61,397 nucleotides of DNA, from positions 1 through 61,397 of the IMG/VR virus record IMGVR_UViG_3300017971_000306. One strand, given 5' to 3'. Below, piece by piece: positions 41,889 through 49,990 of this stretch. Made by a program: the position numbers and the translations under genes. Source of the DNA: a virus. The number at the start of each line of letters is the position of its first letter. Positions within the stretch are counted from its first letter, which is position 1. Under the pieces are notes generated by a model. The model did not search any database, was not told the DNA's origin, and worked only from the letters and a program-made list of their open reading frames with translations.

Positions 41889-42663
41889 CCCCAATTTCTG
41901 GTGCTCGGAGGAGTATGCCGGCAAGGCAGGCCTGATTGAGCGCAAGATCCGGGATGGCGGGACCGTCAGAGTGCTTGATCCTGCCACGGGATGGGATGTC
42001 CTGCCACCGATCCACCCCACTGATGGGTATAGTCATGGGTGGAAGGGTCCGGAGCGCATCTGGAGTGATTTTGAGGGCTACAACCCGGAGGGCTACAACA
42101 AGCACTTTCTTGATTATGAGTACATCTATGACCCCCGGGCTTTCACTGACATGAGCGGGGGCAAATGGATGGTGTTTCGCAAGAACAGCCGCAAGTGGCC
42201 CCGGAGGCACGGACACGCTGGCAGTTACATGTCAGTGGAGTTTGCCGCCCCAGAGCGGTGGGAGATCGAGGAGTTGCTTGTGAGCTGGCTCGGGACCCTG
42301 CCAGAGGATGGAGAGGTGCATGATGACGAGGTCATGCTGAAATATGCCTTTGAGGGGGAACACCGAGTGTGTCTGTGGGACAAGGACACCAAGCTGATCG
42401 GGATGAACGTCTGGGACAGCAACTGGAGGTTCAACAATTTCCGGTACAGCATATGCCAGCCCCAACCCTTTCTGGCCGAGTACATGAGGCTGTTGTTCTA
42501 CACTCAACCCGAGATCCTTGCCGGGGCCCAGAATGGGAAGCTGGTGAATGATGGAGGGATCTTGGACAGGCCGAGCCTCAAGACATTCAAGGACAAGATG
42601 AACCCGCTCAGGGTCCGGAAGGTCCACAGCTGGCAGGCCGCTGTCGAGGGGGATGAGGCATGA
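41848..42663 (+). CDS. DUF2156/GNAT-like acyltransferase candidate
   Basis: 271 aa; TTG 41848 is the only usable start in frame, with a weak GGGGGAAGGGA upstream, so the exact N-terminus is uncertain. DYEYIYDPRAFTDMSGGKWM, FRKNSRKW and a late LVNDGGILDRPSLKTFKDKM match the shape of DUF2156-type GNAT proteins (aminoacyl or acyl transferases). It could modify a small molecule, lipid or nucleic acid; a link to the upstream radical-SAM cassette is speculative. Confidence 0.55.
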   Translation: MICYLNNLKAQGIDPNFWCSEEYAGKAGLIERKIRDGGTVRVLDPATGWDVLPPIHPTDGYSHGWKGPERIWSDFEGYNPEGYNKHFLDYEYIYDPRAFTDMSGGKWMVFRKNSRKWPRRHGHAGSYMSVEFAAPERWEIEELLVSWLGTLPEDGEVHDDEVMLKYAFEGEHRVCLWDKDTKLIGMNVWDSNWRFNNFRYSICQPQPFLAEYMRLLFYTQPEILAGAQNGKLVNDGGILDRPSLKTFKDKMNPLRVRKVHSWQAAVEGDEA

Positions 42664-42995
42664 GTGAACAGTGCCCGCTGATGGGAGAGTGCGGCTATGC
42701 TACAGGCTACCCGCTGTGCTCATATCGGGAGTATTGGGAAGGGGCCGCATGCTATTTGGGAGTCAAGCTGAAAAGGGCCGAGGCCCGCATCATAGAATTG
42801 GAGGCCAAGCTGTATGAGCAAGCGGAAGAAAAAGCGCAAGAAGAAACACAAACCGCTTCCGGAGGTCCCGGGAGCCAAACTGCCAGACTTCCAGACAGAG
42901 TATCTGACCCAAGTATGGACAGAGAAGCCGCTGGAGGGCCGGGAGTTGATTCAACTGAATCTGGAACAGCAACGCAAAAAGGAGGAGAGCAATGA
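42660..42995 (+). CDS. Cys-containing protein (111 aa) overlapping two frames
   Basis: ATG 42660 overlaps the previous stop (ATGA). The first half (CPLMGECGYATGYPLCSYREY, then a helix) looks genuine; after about residue 55 composition shifts to Gly/Ser/Pro, where the frame overlaps the gene at 42814. The real product may be shorter through frameshift, or the overlap is genuine. Confidence 0.55.
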   Translation: MSEQCPLMGECGYATGYPLCSYREYWEGAACYLGVKLKRAEARIIELEAKLYEQAEEKAQEETQTASGGPGSQTARLPDRVSDPSMDREAAGGPGVDSTESGTATQKGGEQ

Positions 42996-43122
42996 AGGTA
43001 CAACGGGAAAAGCTATTGGAAACACTGGGGAAGGTCCAGCCGGGGCTAGCCGGGAAAACAGAGGTGATCGAGCAGAGCCAGTCATTTGTGTTCCTGAAGG
43101 ATCGGGTGGTGACGTACAATGA
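42814..43122 (+). CDS. Basic protein (102 aa) overlapping neighbours
   Basis: ATG 42814 with GGAGG nine bases upstream. Starts MSKRKKKRKKKHK, then LPDFQTEYLTQVWTEKPL, which looks like real coding. The final 43 residues overlap the clamp gene in another frame and are less convincing. Confidence 0.5.
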   Translation: MSKRKKKRKKKHKPLPEVPGAKLPDFQTEYLTQVWTEKPLEGRELIQLNLEQQRKKEESNEGTTGKAIGNTGEGPAGASRENRGDRAEPVICVPEGSGGDVQ

Positions 43123-44008
43123 CGAGATCGCAGTCAGTGCGCCGCTCAAGTCAGGGATCGAGGGTGCTGTCAAGGGGGATGAGCTCATCAAACTCCTCAG
43201 CAAGCTGAAGGATGAGGGCCTTGAGCTGGAGCCGGGGGAGGGTGAACTGCTCCTCAAAGGCAAAAAGGTCCGGTCAGGCATCCGCATGGAAGCCGAGATC
43301 AGCCTGCCACTGGAGGAGATCCAGCCCCCAGAGGACTTCACCGAGGTCCCGGAGGCCTTCTGCGAGGGCCTGAAGTTTTGTATGTTCTCGGCCTCGACAG
43401 ACAAGGCCAAACCCATCTTGGGATGCCTCAAGATCGAGGGCCAGCACGTCCTGTCCTGTGACAACTACCGTCTGACCCGCTATGACATGGGGAAGAAAGC
43501 CGCTGATGCCTTCCCAGAGCCCCTTCTGCTCCCGGCTATCTCAGCCCGGGAGTTGCTGTCATACAAGCCCACTGAGTACGGCACGAGCCGGGGCTGGGTC
43601 CACTTCAACACGGAGGGTGGGGTGGTGTTCTCCTGCCGCACGTTTGAGGAGGCATACCCCAAAGTGGAGCACCTGCTGGACGTGGAGGGTGACACGGTTG
43701 AATTCCCTGCCAATATGAAGGCCATGCTCACCCGGGCCGAGATCTTCACTCAGGGGGAAGGCTCCAGTGACTCCCGGATCGAGGTTGCGCTGGAGGATGA
43801 CAAGATGATCCTGACGGGCCGGGGTGACTATGGTTGGCTCAAGGAGAGGGCCAAAGTGAAGCACGGGAAAGGCAAGGCCAAGTTCACAATCCACCCCCAA
43901 TTCCTGACAGACGTTTTGGACGTGCTCCGGGAGGTCCAGATTGGCTCCAACCGGATGAAGATGGAGGGGGACAATTTCATACATGTAGCTTGCCTTGTAG
44001 CGGGGTGA
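42992..44008 (+). CDS. DNA polymerase sliding clamp (beta-clamp-like)
   Basis: 338 aa, ATG 42992 with AAAGGAGGAGAGCA upstream. Three repeated clamp modules are suggested: an N-terminal MKVQREKLLETLGKVQPGL, a central FSASTDKAKPILGCLKIEG with SCDNYRLTRYDM, and a C-terminal HPQFLTDVLDVLREV. These match DnaN. The canonical MPM(R/K)L ending is replaced by NFIHVACLVAG. It would tether the polymerase to DNA, loaded by the protein at 48350. Confidence 0.85.
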   Translation: MKVQREKLLETLGKVQPGLAGKTEVIEQSQSFVFLKDRVVTYNDEIAVSAPLKSGIEGAVKGDELIKLLSKLKDEGLELEPGEGELLLKGKKVRSGIRMEAEISLPLEEIQPPEDFTEVPEAFCEGLKFCMFSASTDKAKPILGCLKIEGQHVLSCDNYRLTRYDMGKKAADAFPEPLLLPAISARELLSYKPTEYGTSRGWVHFNTEGGVVFSCRTFEEAYPKVEHLLDVEGDTVEFPANMKAMLTRAEIFTQGEGSSDSRIEVALEDDKMILTGRGDYGWLKERAKVKHGKGKAKFTIHPQFLTDVLDVLREVQIGSNRMKMEGDNFIHVACLVAG

Positions 44009-44010
44009 TC

Positions 44011-44469
44011 ATGGCACAGCAAATGCCCAAGCCTGACAAACGTCTGGAAGTGTACCGGGATCAGATGACCCGGGAGTTGGTCCTGCCAGATGGGACCCGG
44101 ATCAGCGACACGGAGTTGATACGCATGACAGCAGAACAAGCAATGCGCAGGTTGGGGGAGGCTTTCCAAAAGGCCGGGATGACAGTACAGGAGGCCGGGG
44201 AAGCTATGGCCATGATGGCTCAGGCCTCCCCCTCTCTGGATTGGAGCAACCGCCACCTGTACAGTTGTTGTGCTCCGGCTCCGGAAGCAACCTGTCATGT
44301 CTTCACCGAGCCCACTGTGTTTGGAAAGGAGAATGCCGAGAGGATCATCAACACTGTGGAAAGGGCCGAGGACCCGGAGCCCGAGCCCGAGGGTGATCCA
44401 CGCTTCCCGGGCTACAACGCTTTCAAGAAAAAGTTGAAACAACAACAGGAGGAGGAAACAGATGAGTGA
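44011..44469 (+). CDS. Hypothetical protein (152 aa)
   Basis: ATG 44011 with GGGGTGATC upstream. N-terminus EVYRDQMTRELVLPDGTRIS, two Cys at SCCAP, acidic Pro/Glu linker and a basic end. Unknown; couples clamp to the coiled-coil gene. Confidence 0.6.
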   Translation: MAQQMPKPDKRLEVYRDQMTRELVLPDGTRISDTELIRMTAEQAMRRLGEAFQKAGMTVQEAGEAMAMMAQASPSLDWSNRHLYSCCAPAPEATCHVFTEPTVFGKENAERIINTVERAEDPEPEPEGDPRFPGYNAFKKKLKQQQEEETDE

Positions 44470-44929
44470 TGGACTGGAACAGGATGTATTGAAGGCAGTG
44501 GAGGAGCATCTGCCGGCACAGATCGGGAATGTGCTCAGGAAGCGGCTGGAGGAGGCCGAGGGCCTGAAGGCCAGACTGGAGGATTCAGAGGCCAAGAGAA
44601 TTGACATCAAGAAGAACATGGACCAATTCATTGCGGAGAATGATGAGCTCAAAGAGCTCAAGAACACCCGAGCCGCACTGGACCAGAAGGACAGGGAGTT
44701 GACAGACCGGGAGAAGGCCTGCGAGCACCGGGAGAAATGTTGCGAGATCCGGGAAGCCCACGCCACTGAGAAGGTGACGCTGGTCCGGGGAGTTGTACAG
44801 GACGTGTTCCGCAACAACGTCATCAAGACCTCCGTGTATGGAGGCCGGGATGTTCCAGATGGCAGGCCGGGGTATGAGGGAATGTCCAGCCGAGTCAACC
44901 ACGATGAAACGACAGAAGTGGAAGGCTGA
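44462..44929 (+). CDS. Coiled-coil protein (155 aa)
   Basis: Overlaps the previous gene by eight bases, with GGAGGAAACAG upstream. Residues 20-105 are continuous charged helix (LEEAEGLKARLEDSEAKR...). Unknown. Confidence 0.6.
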   Translation: MSDGLEQDVLKAVEEHLPAQIGNVLRKRLEEAEGLKARLEDSEAKRIDIKKNMDQFIAENDELKELKNTRAALDQKDRELTDREKACEHREKCCEIREAHATEKVTLVRGVVQDVFRNNVIKTSVYGGRDVPDGRPGYEGMSSRVNHDETTEVEG

Positions 44930-46143
44930 TGGAAGGCTTTTTCACCAAGGATGAATATGAGGTCTCAGCACCCCGGCGCAAGGTCCCGGGGTGCGGGGCC
45001 TGCAAGCTGAACCGCAAGTGCCTCAGCCCCAAGATGCCGGCAACCGGAGCAGGCCGCAAGCGCATCCTGATGTTTGCTGAGGCCCCGGGTGAGCTGGAGG
45101 ACCGCAGGAACACCCAGCTGATCGGGGATGCGGGTCAGGAGTTGAGGGAGGAGTTGGAACACCACCACATAGAATTGGACGTGGATTGCGTGAAGACCAA
45201 TGCCCTCATCTGTCGGCCTCCCAAGAACAGGACCCCCTCAGGCCGGGAGATCGAGTGTTGCCGCCCCAACCTGCTCAAGACCATCGAGCAGGTCCAGCCC
45301 AAGCTGATCATTCCCCTCGGGAAAGCCGCTGTCAATGCGCTGTATGGTCACCGCTTGAAGGAGGGCAACGAGGGGATTGGAAAGTGGAGGGGCTTCACAA
45401 TCCCGGATCGGGACCTCAATGCGTGGGTCTGCCCCACCCTTCACCCCAGCTACATTTTGAGACAGGATAGTGATGATGTGAGCCGTGTAATTTGGCGGCA
45501 GGATCTGGCCCGGGCCTTCCGGCTACTGGGCACGCCATTCCCTCCATGGCAGGAGCCACGAGAATGTGTCAGGGTGACACGGGACCCCTCCAAGGTGTCC
45601 AAATACCTTCACGGCCTGCTCTCACGTGATTCTGCCACCATAGCGTATGACTATGAAACCAGTGGAATCAAGCCCCACGCCCGGGGCCACCTCATCAGGA
45701 CAATAGGTGTCGCTGACAGTCCGGATCGGGCCTTTGCCTTCCCGGCTAGCCCGGAGATCATCCCTGTGTGGAAAAAGGTGCTGGCGGCTCCACACCTCCG
45801 GCTCATGGCCCAAGACATCAAGTATGAGGGGAAATGGTCCCGGGAGATCTTGGAGGTGATCCCGGCAGGGTGGCTGTGGGACACCATGCTCTGCTCCCAC
45901 GTGATAGACAACAGGCCGTATATCAACAGCCTCAAGTTTCAGGCCTTTGTCCGGTTTGGTCAGGGTGACTATTCCAGCCACCTGAATGAGTTCATGAGGA
46001 GCCAGACCGCCAACGACATGAACAGGATCGAGGAGGCCCCGCTGAAGGAGTTGCTCATTTACAATGCCATGGATGCTTTGCTGACCTTCCGGCTGGCACT
46101 CTGGCAGATGGAGGTATTGGGATTTGATAACAACAGCGACTAG
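44929..46143 (+). CDS. Uracil-DNA glycosylase fused to DnaQ-like 3'-5' exonuclease
   Basis: 404 aa. Residues 20-200 are a family 4/5-type UDG: Cys 22, 25, 95 and 111 with the spacing of the iron-sulfur ligands, FAEAPGELE (49-57) and LHPSY (171-175). Residues 235-400 are a DEDD exonuclease: DYETSG (241-246), AQDIKYEGKW (Asp 296) and YNAMDALL (Tyr 378, Asp 382). This exonuclease would proofread for the separate polymerase gene, which overlaps it by 20 bases. The fusion adds base excision to proofreading. Confidence 0.85.
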   Translation: MEGFFTKDEYEVSAPRRKVPGCGACKLNRKCLSPKMPATGAGRKRILMFAEAPGELEDRRNTQLIGDAGQELREELEHHHIELDVDCVKTNALICRPPKNRTPSGREIECCRPNLLKTIEQVQPKLIIPLGKAAVNALYGHRLKEGNEGIGKWRGFTIPDRDLNAWVCPTLHPSYILRQDSDDVSRVIWRQDLARAFRLLGTPFPPWQEPRECVRVTRDPSKVSKYLHGLLSRDSATIAYDYETSGIKPHARGHLIRTIGVADSPDRAFAFPASPEIIPVWKKVLAAPHLRLMAQDIKYEGKWSREILEVIPAGWLWDTMLCSHVIDNRPYINSLKFQAFVRFGQGDYSSHLNEFMRSQTANDMNRIEEAPLKELLIYNAMDALLTFRLALWQMEVLGFDNNSD

Positions 46144-47488
46144 GTTGGACGCATACCACCTTATGCATCACGGGATTATTGCACTGGAGAAGGTGGAGCA
46201 CAATGGAATAGCCATAGATGTTGGCTATGCGGAGGCCCAATTCAAGACTCTGGGAAGCCGGATCAAGGAGACACAGACCAAGCTTGAGAGCACCACCGTT
46301 GTCAAGAAGTGGAAAGCCGAGTATGGCAGTGACTTCCTGTGGGACTCAAACGAACAGCTGGCTGACGTTTTGTTCAACAAGATGGACTACAAACCTGCCC
46401 GGCTAACCAAGACCGGACAGCCAAGCACTGATGAGGCCTCATTGTCTGCCCTCCGGCTCCCGATGATGAAAGGCCTCATCAGGCTCCGGAAGATGGAAAA
46501 GACCCGCAACACCTACCTTGCCAGCATCCTCCGGGAGGTGGTGGAGGGCTTTGTTCACCCCATCTTCAAGCTACACTCCGTGCGGACATACAGGAGCAGT
46601 TGTTCCAACCCCAATTTCCAGAACATGCCCATCAGAGATCCGATCATGGGCAAGATCATCCGCAGGTGTATCATCCCCCGGCCCGGGAGACAGATTGTGG
46701 AGATTGACTTCAGCGGCTTGGAGGTCCGGATTGCGGCCTGCTACCACAAGGACCCCAACATGCTGGCCTATATCGAGGACCCCACGAAAGACATGCACCG
46801 TGACATGGCCGGGGAATGCTTCATGCTTCCCCCTGTCGAGGTGACAAAGGATGCCCGCTATTGTGGCAAGAACATGTTTGTTTTCCCAGAGTTTTATGGC
46901 GATTATCACGTGCGGTGTGCCGCCAACCTATGGGATGCGATCCCCAAAATGAAGCTGGCAACTGTCTCCGGGACCCCGATGAAGGACCACCTGCGCTCAG
47001 AGGACATCCGGGGCCTGCCCTCCTTCACCCGTCATATCAAGGCTGTTGAGAAGGATTTTTGGGGCCGGAGGTTCAGGGTGTATGACCAGTGGAAGCGGGA
47101 CCATTACAACCGCTATCTGCGCAACGGATCTTTTGACATGCTGACAGGCTTCCGGGTGTCCGGGGTCCTCAGCAGGAATGATGTGATCAACTATCCCGTT
47201 CAGGGTGCGGCTTTCCACTGCCTCCTCTGGTGCCTGACTGAGCTTCAGAAGTGGCTGGAGGAGGAGGGGATGGAGAGCCTGATCATTGGACAGATCCACG
47301 ACTCAATTGTGATGGATGTGGTCCCAGAGGAGATGGAGGCCGTGTTGGCCAAGGCTCAGGACCTCATGACCCGGGCTATCCGGGAGCACTGGGACTGGAT
47401 CGTGGCACCGCTGGAGATCGAGGCCGAGGTGGCCCCGGTGGACGCCAGCTGGTGGGACAAGAAAGAAGTGAAACTGGAGGCCGCATGA
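46124..47488 (+). CDS. Family A DNA polymerase, polymerase domain only
   Basis: 454 aa, ATG 46124. Motif A VEIDFSGLEVRIA (Asp 195), a changed motif B (R245-x3-K249...FYG at 257-259) and motif C GQIHDSIVMDV are present. The exonuclease domain is in the upstream gene, so PolA is split in two. Motif C has HDS in place of the usual HDE. It should be the replicative polymerase with the clamp. Confidence 0.9.
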   Translation: MITTATRLDAYHLMHHGIIALEKVEHNGIAIDVGYAEAQFKTLGSRIKETQTKLESTTVVKKWKAEYGSDFLWDSNEQLADVLFNKMDYKPARLTKTGQPSTDEASLSALRLPMMKGLIRLRKMEKTRNTYLASILREVVEGFVHPIFKLHSVRTYRSSCSNPNFQNMPIRDPIMGKIIRRCIIPRPGRQIVEIDFSGLEVRIAACYHKDPNMLAYIEDPTKDMHRDMAGECFMLPPVEVTKDARYCGKNMFVFPEFYGDYHVRCAANLWDAIPKMKLATVSGTPMKDHLRSEDIRGLPSFTRHIKAVEKDFWGRRFRVYDQWKRDHYNRYLRNGSFDMLTGFRVSGVLSRNDVINYPVQGAAFHCLLWCLTELQKWLEEEGMESLIIGQIHDSIVMDVVPEEMEAVLAKAQDLMTRAIREHWDWIVAPLEIEAEVAPVDASWWDKKEVKLEAA

Positions 47489-47910
47489 GCACAAGGATTA
47501 TTGTACAGGTGATAAAGCAGGAGAGCACGTTGGTGAGCAAGGAGCCCACCGAGCACACGAGCAGGGTTGGGGATTGCGTCAACGTGGAGTACAAGGAGGA
47601 ATGGGAGCAGAAGGAACAGGTGTTGTTCTCCCGGGAGATGGTGGTCAAGGAGGACTGGGACAACTCCGTGGGGATAATGAGCACGGAACAGAAGCGGGAG
47701 AAAACAAGTGACTTCATTTCCAGATTGTCCAATTTCCTCTCCGGCTCGATCCCCGAGGAGAATGTGCTGGAATATATCCGGGGAGTCAAAGGGCAATGTA
47801 TTGCGGAGGTCCGGGAGGCCCGGGAGGAGATCCTCAGCAGGCTGTCCAAGTACAAGGCCCTGATATCCCGGAAGTTGACCCCAAAAAAGGCCGGGAGGAA
47901 AACCAAGTGA
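47485..47910 (+). CDS. Hypothetical protein (141 aa)
   Basis: ATG 47485 overlaps the polymerase stop (ATGA). Helical C-terminal half ending in LTPKKAGRKTK. No family recognised. It ends two bases before the promoter element at 47912. Confidence 0.6.
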   Translation: MSTRIIVQVIKQESTLVSKEPTEHTSRVGDCVNVEYKEEWEQKEQVLFSREMVVKEDWDNSVGIMSTEQKREKTSDFISRLSNFLSGSIPEENVLEYIRGVKGQCIAEVREAREEILSRLSKYKALISRKLTPKKAGRKTK

Positions 47911-47911
47911 C

Positions 47912-47943
47912 CATAGCAGGATCTAGCCCATGCATGTATAATA
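47912..47943 (+). promoter_or_regulatory. Phage promoter element, copy 3
   Basis: CATAGCAGGAT, 12 bases, TGTATAATA, identical to copy 1 in both blocks and sharing CTAGCCCA in the spacer. It precedes the 147-aa gene and clamp loader. Confidence 0.75.
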
Positions 47944-47961
47944 CTCCAAAAGGAGGTTATC

Positions 47962-48405
47962 ATGTGGTTGTACACTCGGCAGGGCTTTTATTCAGTGGTG
48001 GAGCATTTCAAGAAGCCGGACACGCTGGTGGTCCGGGCTCGGCTCCGGGAGGACATCAAACGGTTCAATCTGTTTTGCAAGCGGGTGGCCCGATTGAAGA
48101 AGGTCAAACGGTACAAGAGGACCCCCAAAGCAGACTACAGGTACAGGGTGGAGATCTCCCGGGAGGATTTCATGACGGTGATGACCATGCTGATCTGGGA
48201 TCTGACCTATCACAATTTCAAAGGGGAGGTGCACGGAAACAGGGACCGGGACAACGCATATATGGAGTGCTGGAGTGCCATGTACGGGCTTCAGCTGAGA
48301 GTGGAAGGGGCCGTGGATTGGCCTGATTACATACAACTGGAGGAACAAGATGCCGCTACAACACACTTACAGACCGGGAACATTCAAGACAGTGGTGGGA
48401 AATGA
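47962..48405 (+). CDS. Hypothetical phage protein, MWLYT family (147 aa)
   Basis: ATG 47962 with AAAAGGAGGTTATC upstream. MWLYTRQGFYSVVEHF and VRARLREDIKRF are reminiscent of a conserved phage protein of unknown function. Overlaps the clamp loader by 56 bases. Confidence 0.6.
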   Translation: MWLYTRQGFYSVVEHFKKPDTLVVRARLREDIKRFNLFCKRVARLKKVKRYKRTPKADYRYRVEISREDFMTVMTMLIWDLTYHNFKGEVHGNRDRDNAYMECWSAMYGLQLRVEGAVDWPDYIQLEEQDAATTHLQTGNIQDSGGK

Positions 48406-49261
48406 GGCCACTGTAGCAAGCCTGAAATCTGTACTGGAGCGTGAGGATGATATGCCTCACGCTTTTCTTTTCACAGGGCCTTCCGGGACCGGGAAAACCA
48501 CGCTGGCCCGGATCGTGGCCAAGAGCCTTGGATGTGCCAAGGCTGACTACACTGAACTGGATGCCGCTGACTTCCGGGGGATCGAGACAGTGCGGGAGAT
48601 CCGGCGCAAGATCCACTTTGCCCCGCAGGCTGGGCCCTGCCGTGTCTGGCTCCTCGATGAGTGTCACCAGCTGACAAAGGATGCTCAGGAGGCCCTGCTC
48701 AAGGCTCTGGAGGAGCCGCCAGCCCACGTGTACTTCATTCTGGCAACCACCGAGCCCGAGAAGTTGAAGCCCACTCTCAAGAGGAGGTGTGAACACTTCA
48801 CTCTGGCCCATGTAGCCAGCGACAAGCTGTTGGGGCATCTCCGCAAGATCTGCAACCGGGAGAAAGCAGACGTGCCCACAGAGGTGCTAGACCAGATTTG
48901 TGAGGACAGCGGGGGATCTCCGGGCATAGCCCTGTCCATCCTCGACAAGGTCATTGGACTGGACCCGGAGGCCATGATGGAAGCCGCCAAACAGCAAGCG
49001 GTCCTCCAGAATGAGGCTATTGAATTGTGTCGAGCCCTGATGTCTGGCAAGAGTTGGAAAACAGTGGCCGGGATCATCAAGGGGCTGGATGCGGAGCCGG
49101 AGGGCTTCCGGAGGATGATGTTGGCCTATGCCTCCAACACCCTGCTCAACGGGAACACGAAAGCCGCTGTTATTCTGGACTGCTTCCGGGATCACTTCTA
49201 TGACAACGGCAGAGCGGGTCTGGTTCTGGCCTGCTTTGAGGCCCTTCATACAGATGACTAA
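48350..49261 (+). CDS. Clamp loader ATPase (DnaX/HolB-like)
   Basis: 303 aa. Typical opening YRPGTFKTVVGNEATVASL, Walker A GPSGTGKTT (43-51), Walker B VWLLDECHQL, sensor-1 ILATTEPEKL and SRC-like RRCEHF arginine region. Helical C-terminal domain. It should load the clamp at 42992; no separate delta subunits are seen, so it may form a homo-oligomer or use host subunits. Confidence 0.9.
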   Translation: MPLQHTYRPGTFKTVVGNEATVASLKSVLEREDDMPHAFLFTGPSGTGKTTLARIVAKSLGCAKADYTELDAADFRGIETVREIRRKIHFAPQAGPCRVWLLDECHQLTKDAQEALLKALEEPPAHVYFILATTEPEKLKPTLKRRCEHFTLAHVASDKLLGHLRKICNREKADVPTEVLDQICEDSGGSPGIALSILDKVIGLDPEAMMEAAKQQAVLQNEAIELCRALMSGKSWKTVAGIIKGLDAEPEGFRRMMLAYASNTLLNGNTKAAVILDCFRDHFYDNGRAGLVLACFEALHTDD

Positions 49262-49293
49262 CATAACAGGAAACAGCCAAAGGTTGTAGGATA
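49262..49293 (+). promoter_or_regulatory. Degenerate phage promoter element, copy 4
   Basis: CATAACAGGAA, 12 bases, TGTAGGATA: 9/11 and 7/9 matches to the consensus at exact spacing, in the short gap before 49311. Weak -10, so activity is doubtful. Confidence 0.4.
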
Positions 49294-49310
49294 TCACAGG
49301 AGGATACATC

Positions 49311-49826
49311 ATGGAAATCAATTGGGATGAGTACAACATAAAGGAGGATGCGGCTATTGATCCGGCCCAACTCGATGTTTGTTGGCTGGAACAGCCCAAT
49401 CTTGTAGCCAAGTATGGCAAGGCTCTGGCCCGGGCCGAGATGGAGGCAAAGCAGACAGCTGAGGACGTGAAGAGCATACGCTCAGACATCATCATCGCCA
49501 TCAGCGCAGACCCTTCCCCGCTCGGAGATGGAGTCAAGCCCACAGCCCCGGTTGTGGAAGCCTATTACAGGCAGGATGCTGACTACAGGAGGGCCAAAGC
49601 CCGCATGATCAAGGCCGAGGCTACAGCAGAGCGGCTGAGGCAGTGCATTAATGCTCTGTACAACAGGAGGACCGCACTTGAAAACTTGGTCCGGCTACAC
49701 GGACAGGAGTGGTTTGCGGGGCCTCGGGCTCCCCGGGATCTGGTGGCTGAGTGGGAGCAGAATACCAAGCACAGGAGGGCAAGCACAAACGTCAAGGAAC
49801 ACACCAAGAGGAGGAGGACAAAATGA
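49311..49826 (+). CDS. Possible recombination mediator-like protein (171 aa)
   Basis: ATG 49311 with CACAGGAGGATACATC upstream. Helical protein with DVCWLEQPNLVAKYGKAL and LVRLHGQEWFAGPRAPRDL; the pattern is common beside phage SSB/RecA genes and fits UvsY-like or related mediators. Placement just before SSB and RecA supports a recombination role. Confidence 0.55.
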   Translation: MEINWDEYNIKEDAAIDPAQLDVCWLEQPNLVAKYGKALARAEMEAKQTAEDVKSIRSDIIIAISADPSPLGDGVKPTAPVVEAYYRQDADYRRAKARMIKAEATAERLRQCINALYNRRTALENLVRLHGQEWFAGPRAPRDLVAEWEQNTKHRRASTNVKEHTKRRRTK

Positions 49827-49990
49827 GTCAGGCTCTGGCATATGTAGGGCTAGCCATTCTGGCCCTCATCTTTGTGTACATGCTGGGCAGAATGTTCAGC
49901 GCAGGGTGCCTCCGATCTTGGAGGGAATTCATCAACAACAGGAACAGAAAGGAGGCAGATGATGCCGAGAAAAAACCGCAGGAAGATTAA
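49823..49990 (+). CDS. Small membrane protein (55 aa)
   Basis: ATG 49823 overlaps the previous stop (ATGA) with AGGAGGAGGACAAA upstream. Residues 5-25 (ALAYVGLAILALIFVYMLG) are a transmembrane segment; the tail is charged. Unknown. Confidence 0.6.
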   Translation: MSQALAYVGLAILALIFVYMLGRMFSAGCLRSWREFINNRNRKEADDAEKKPQED

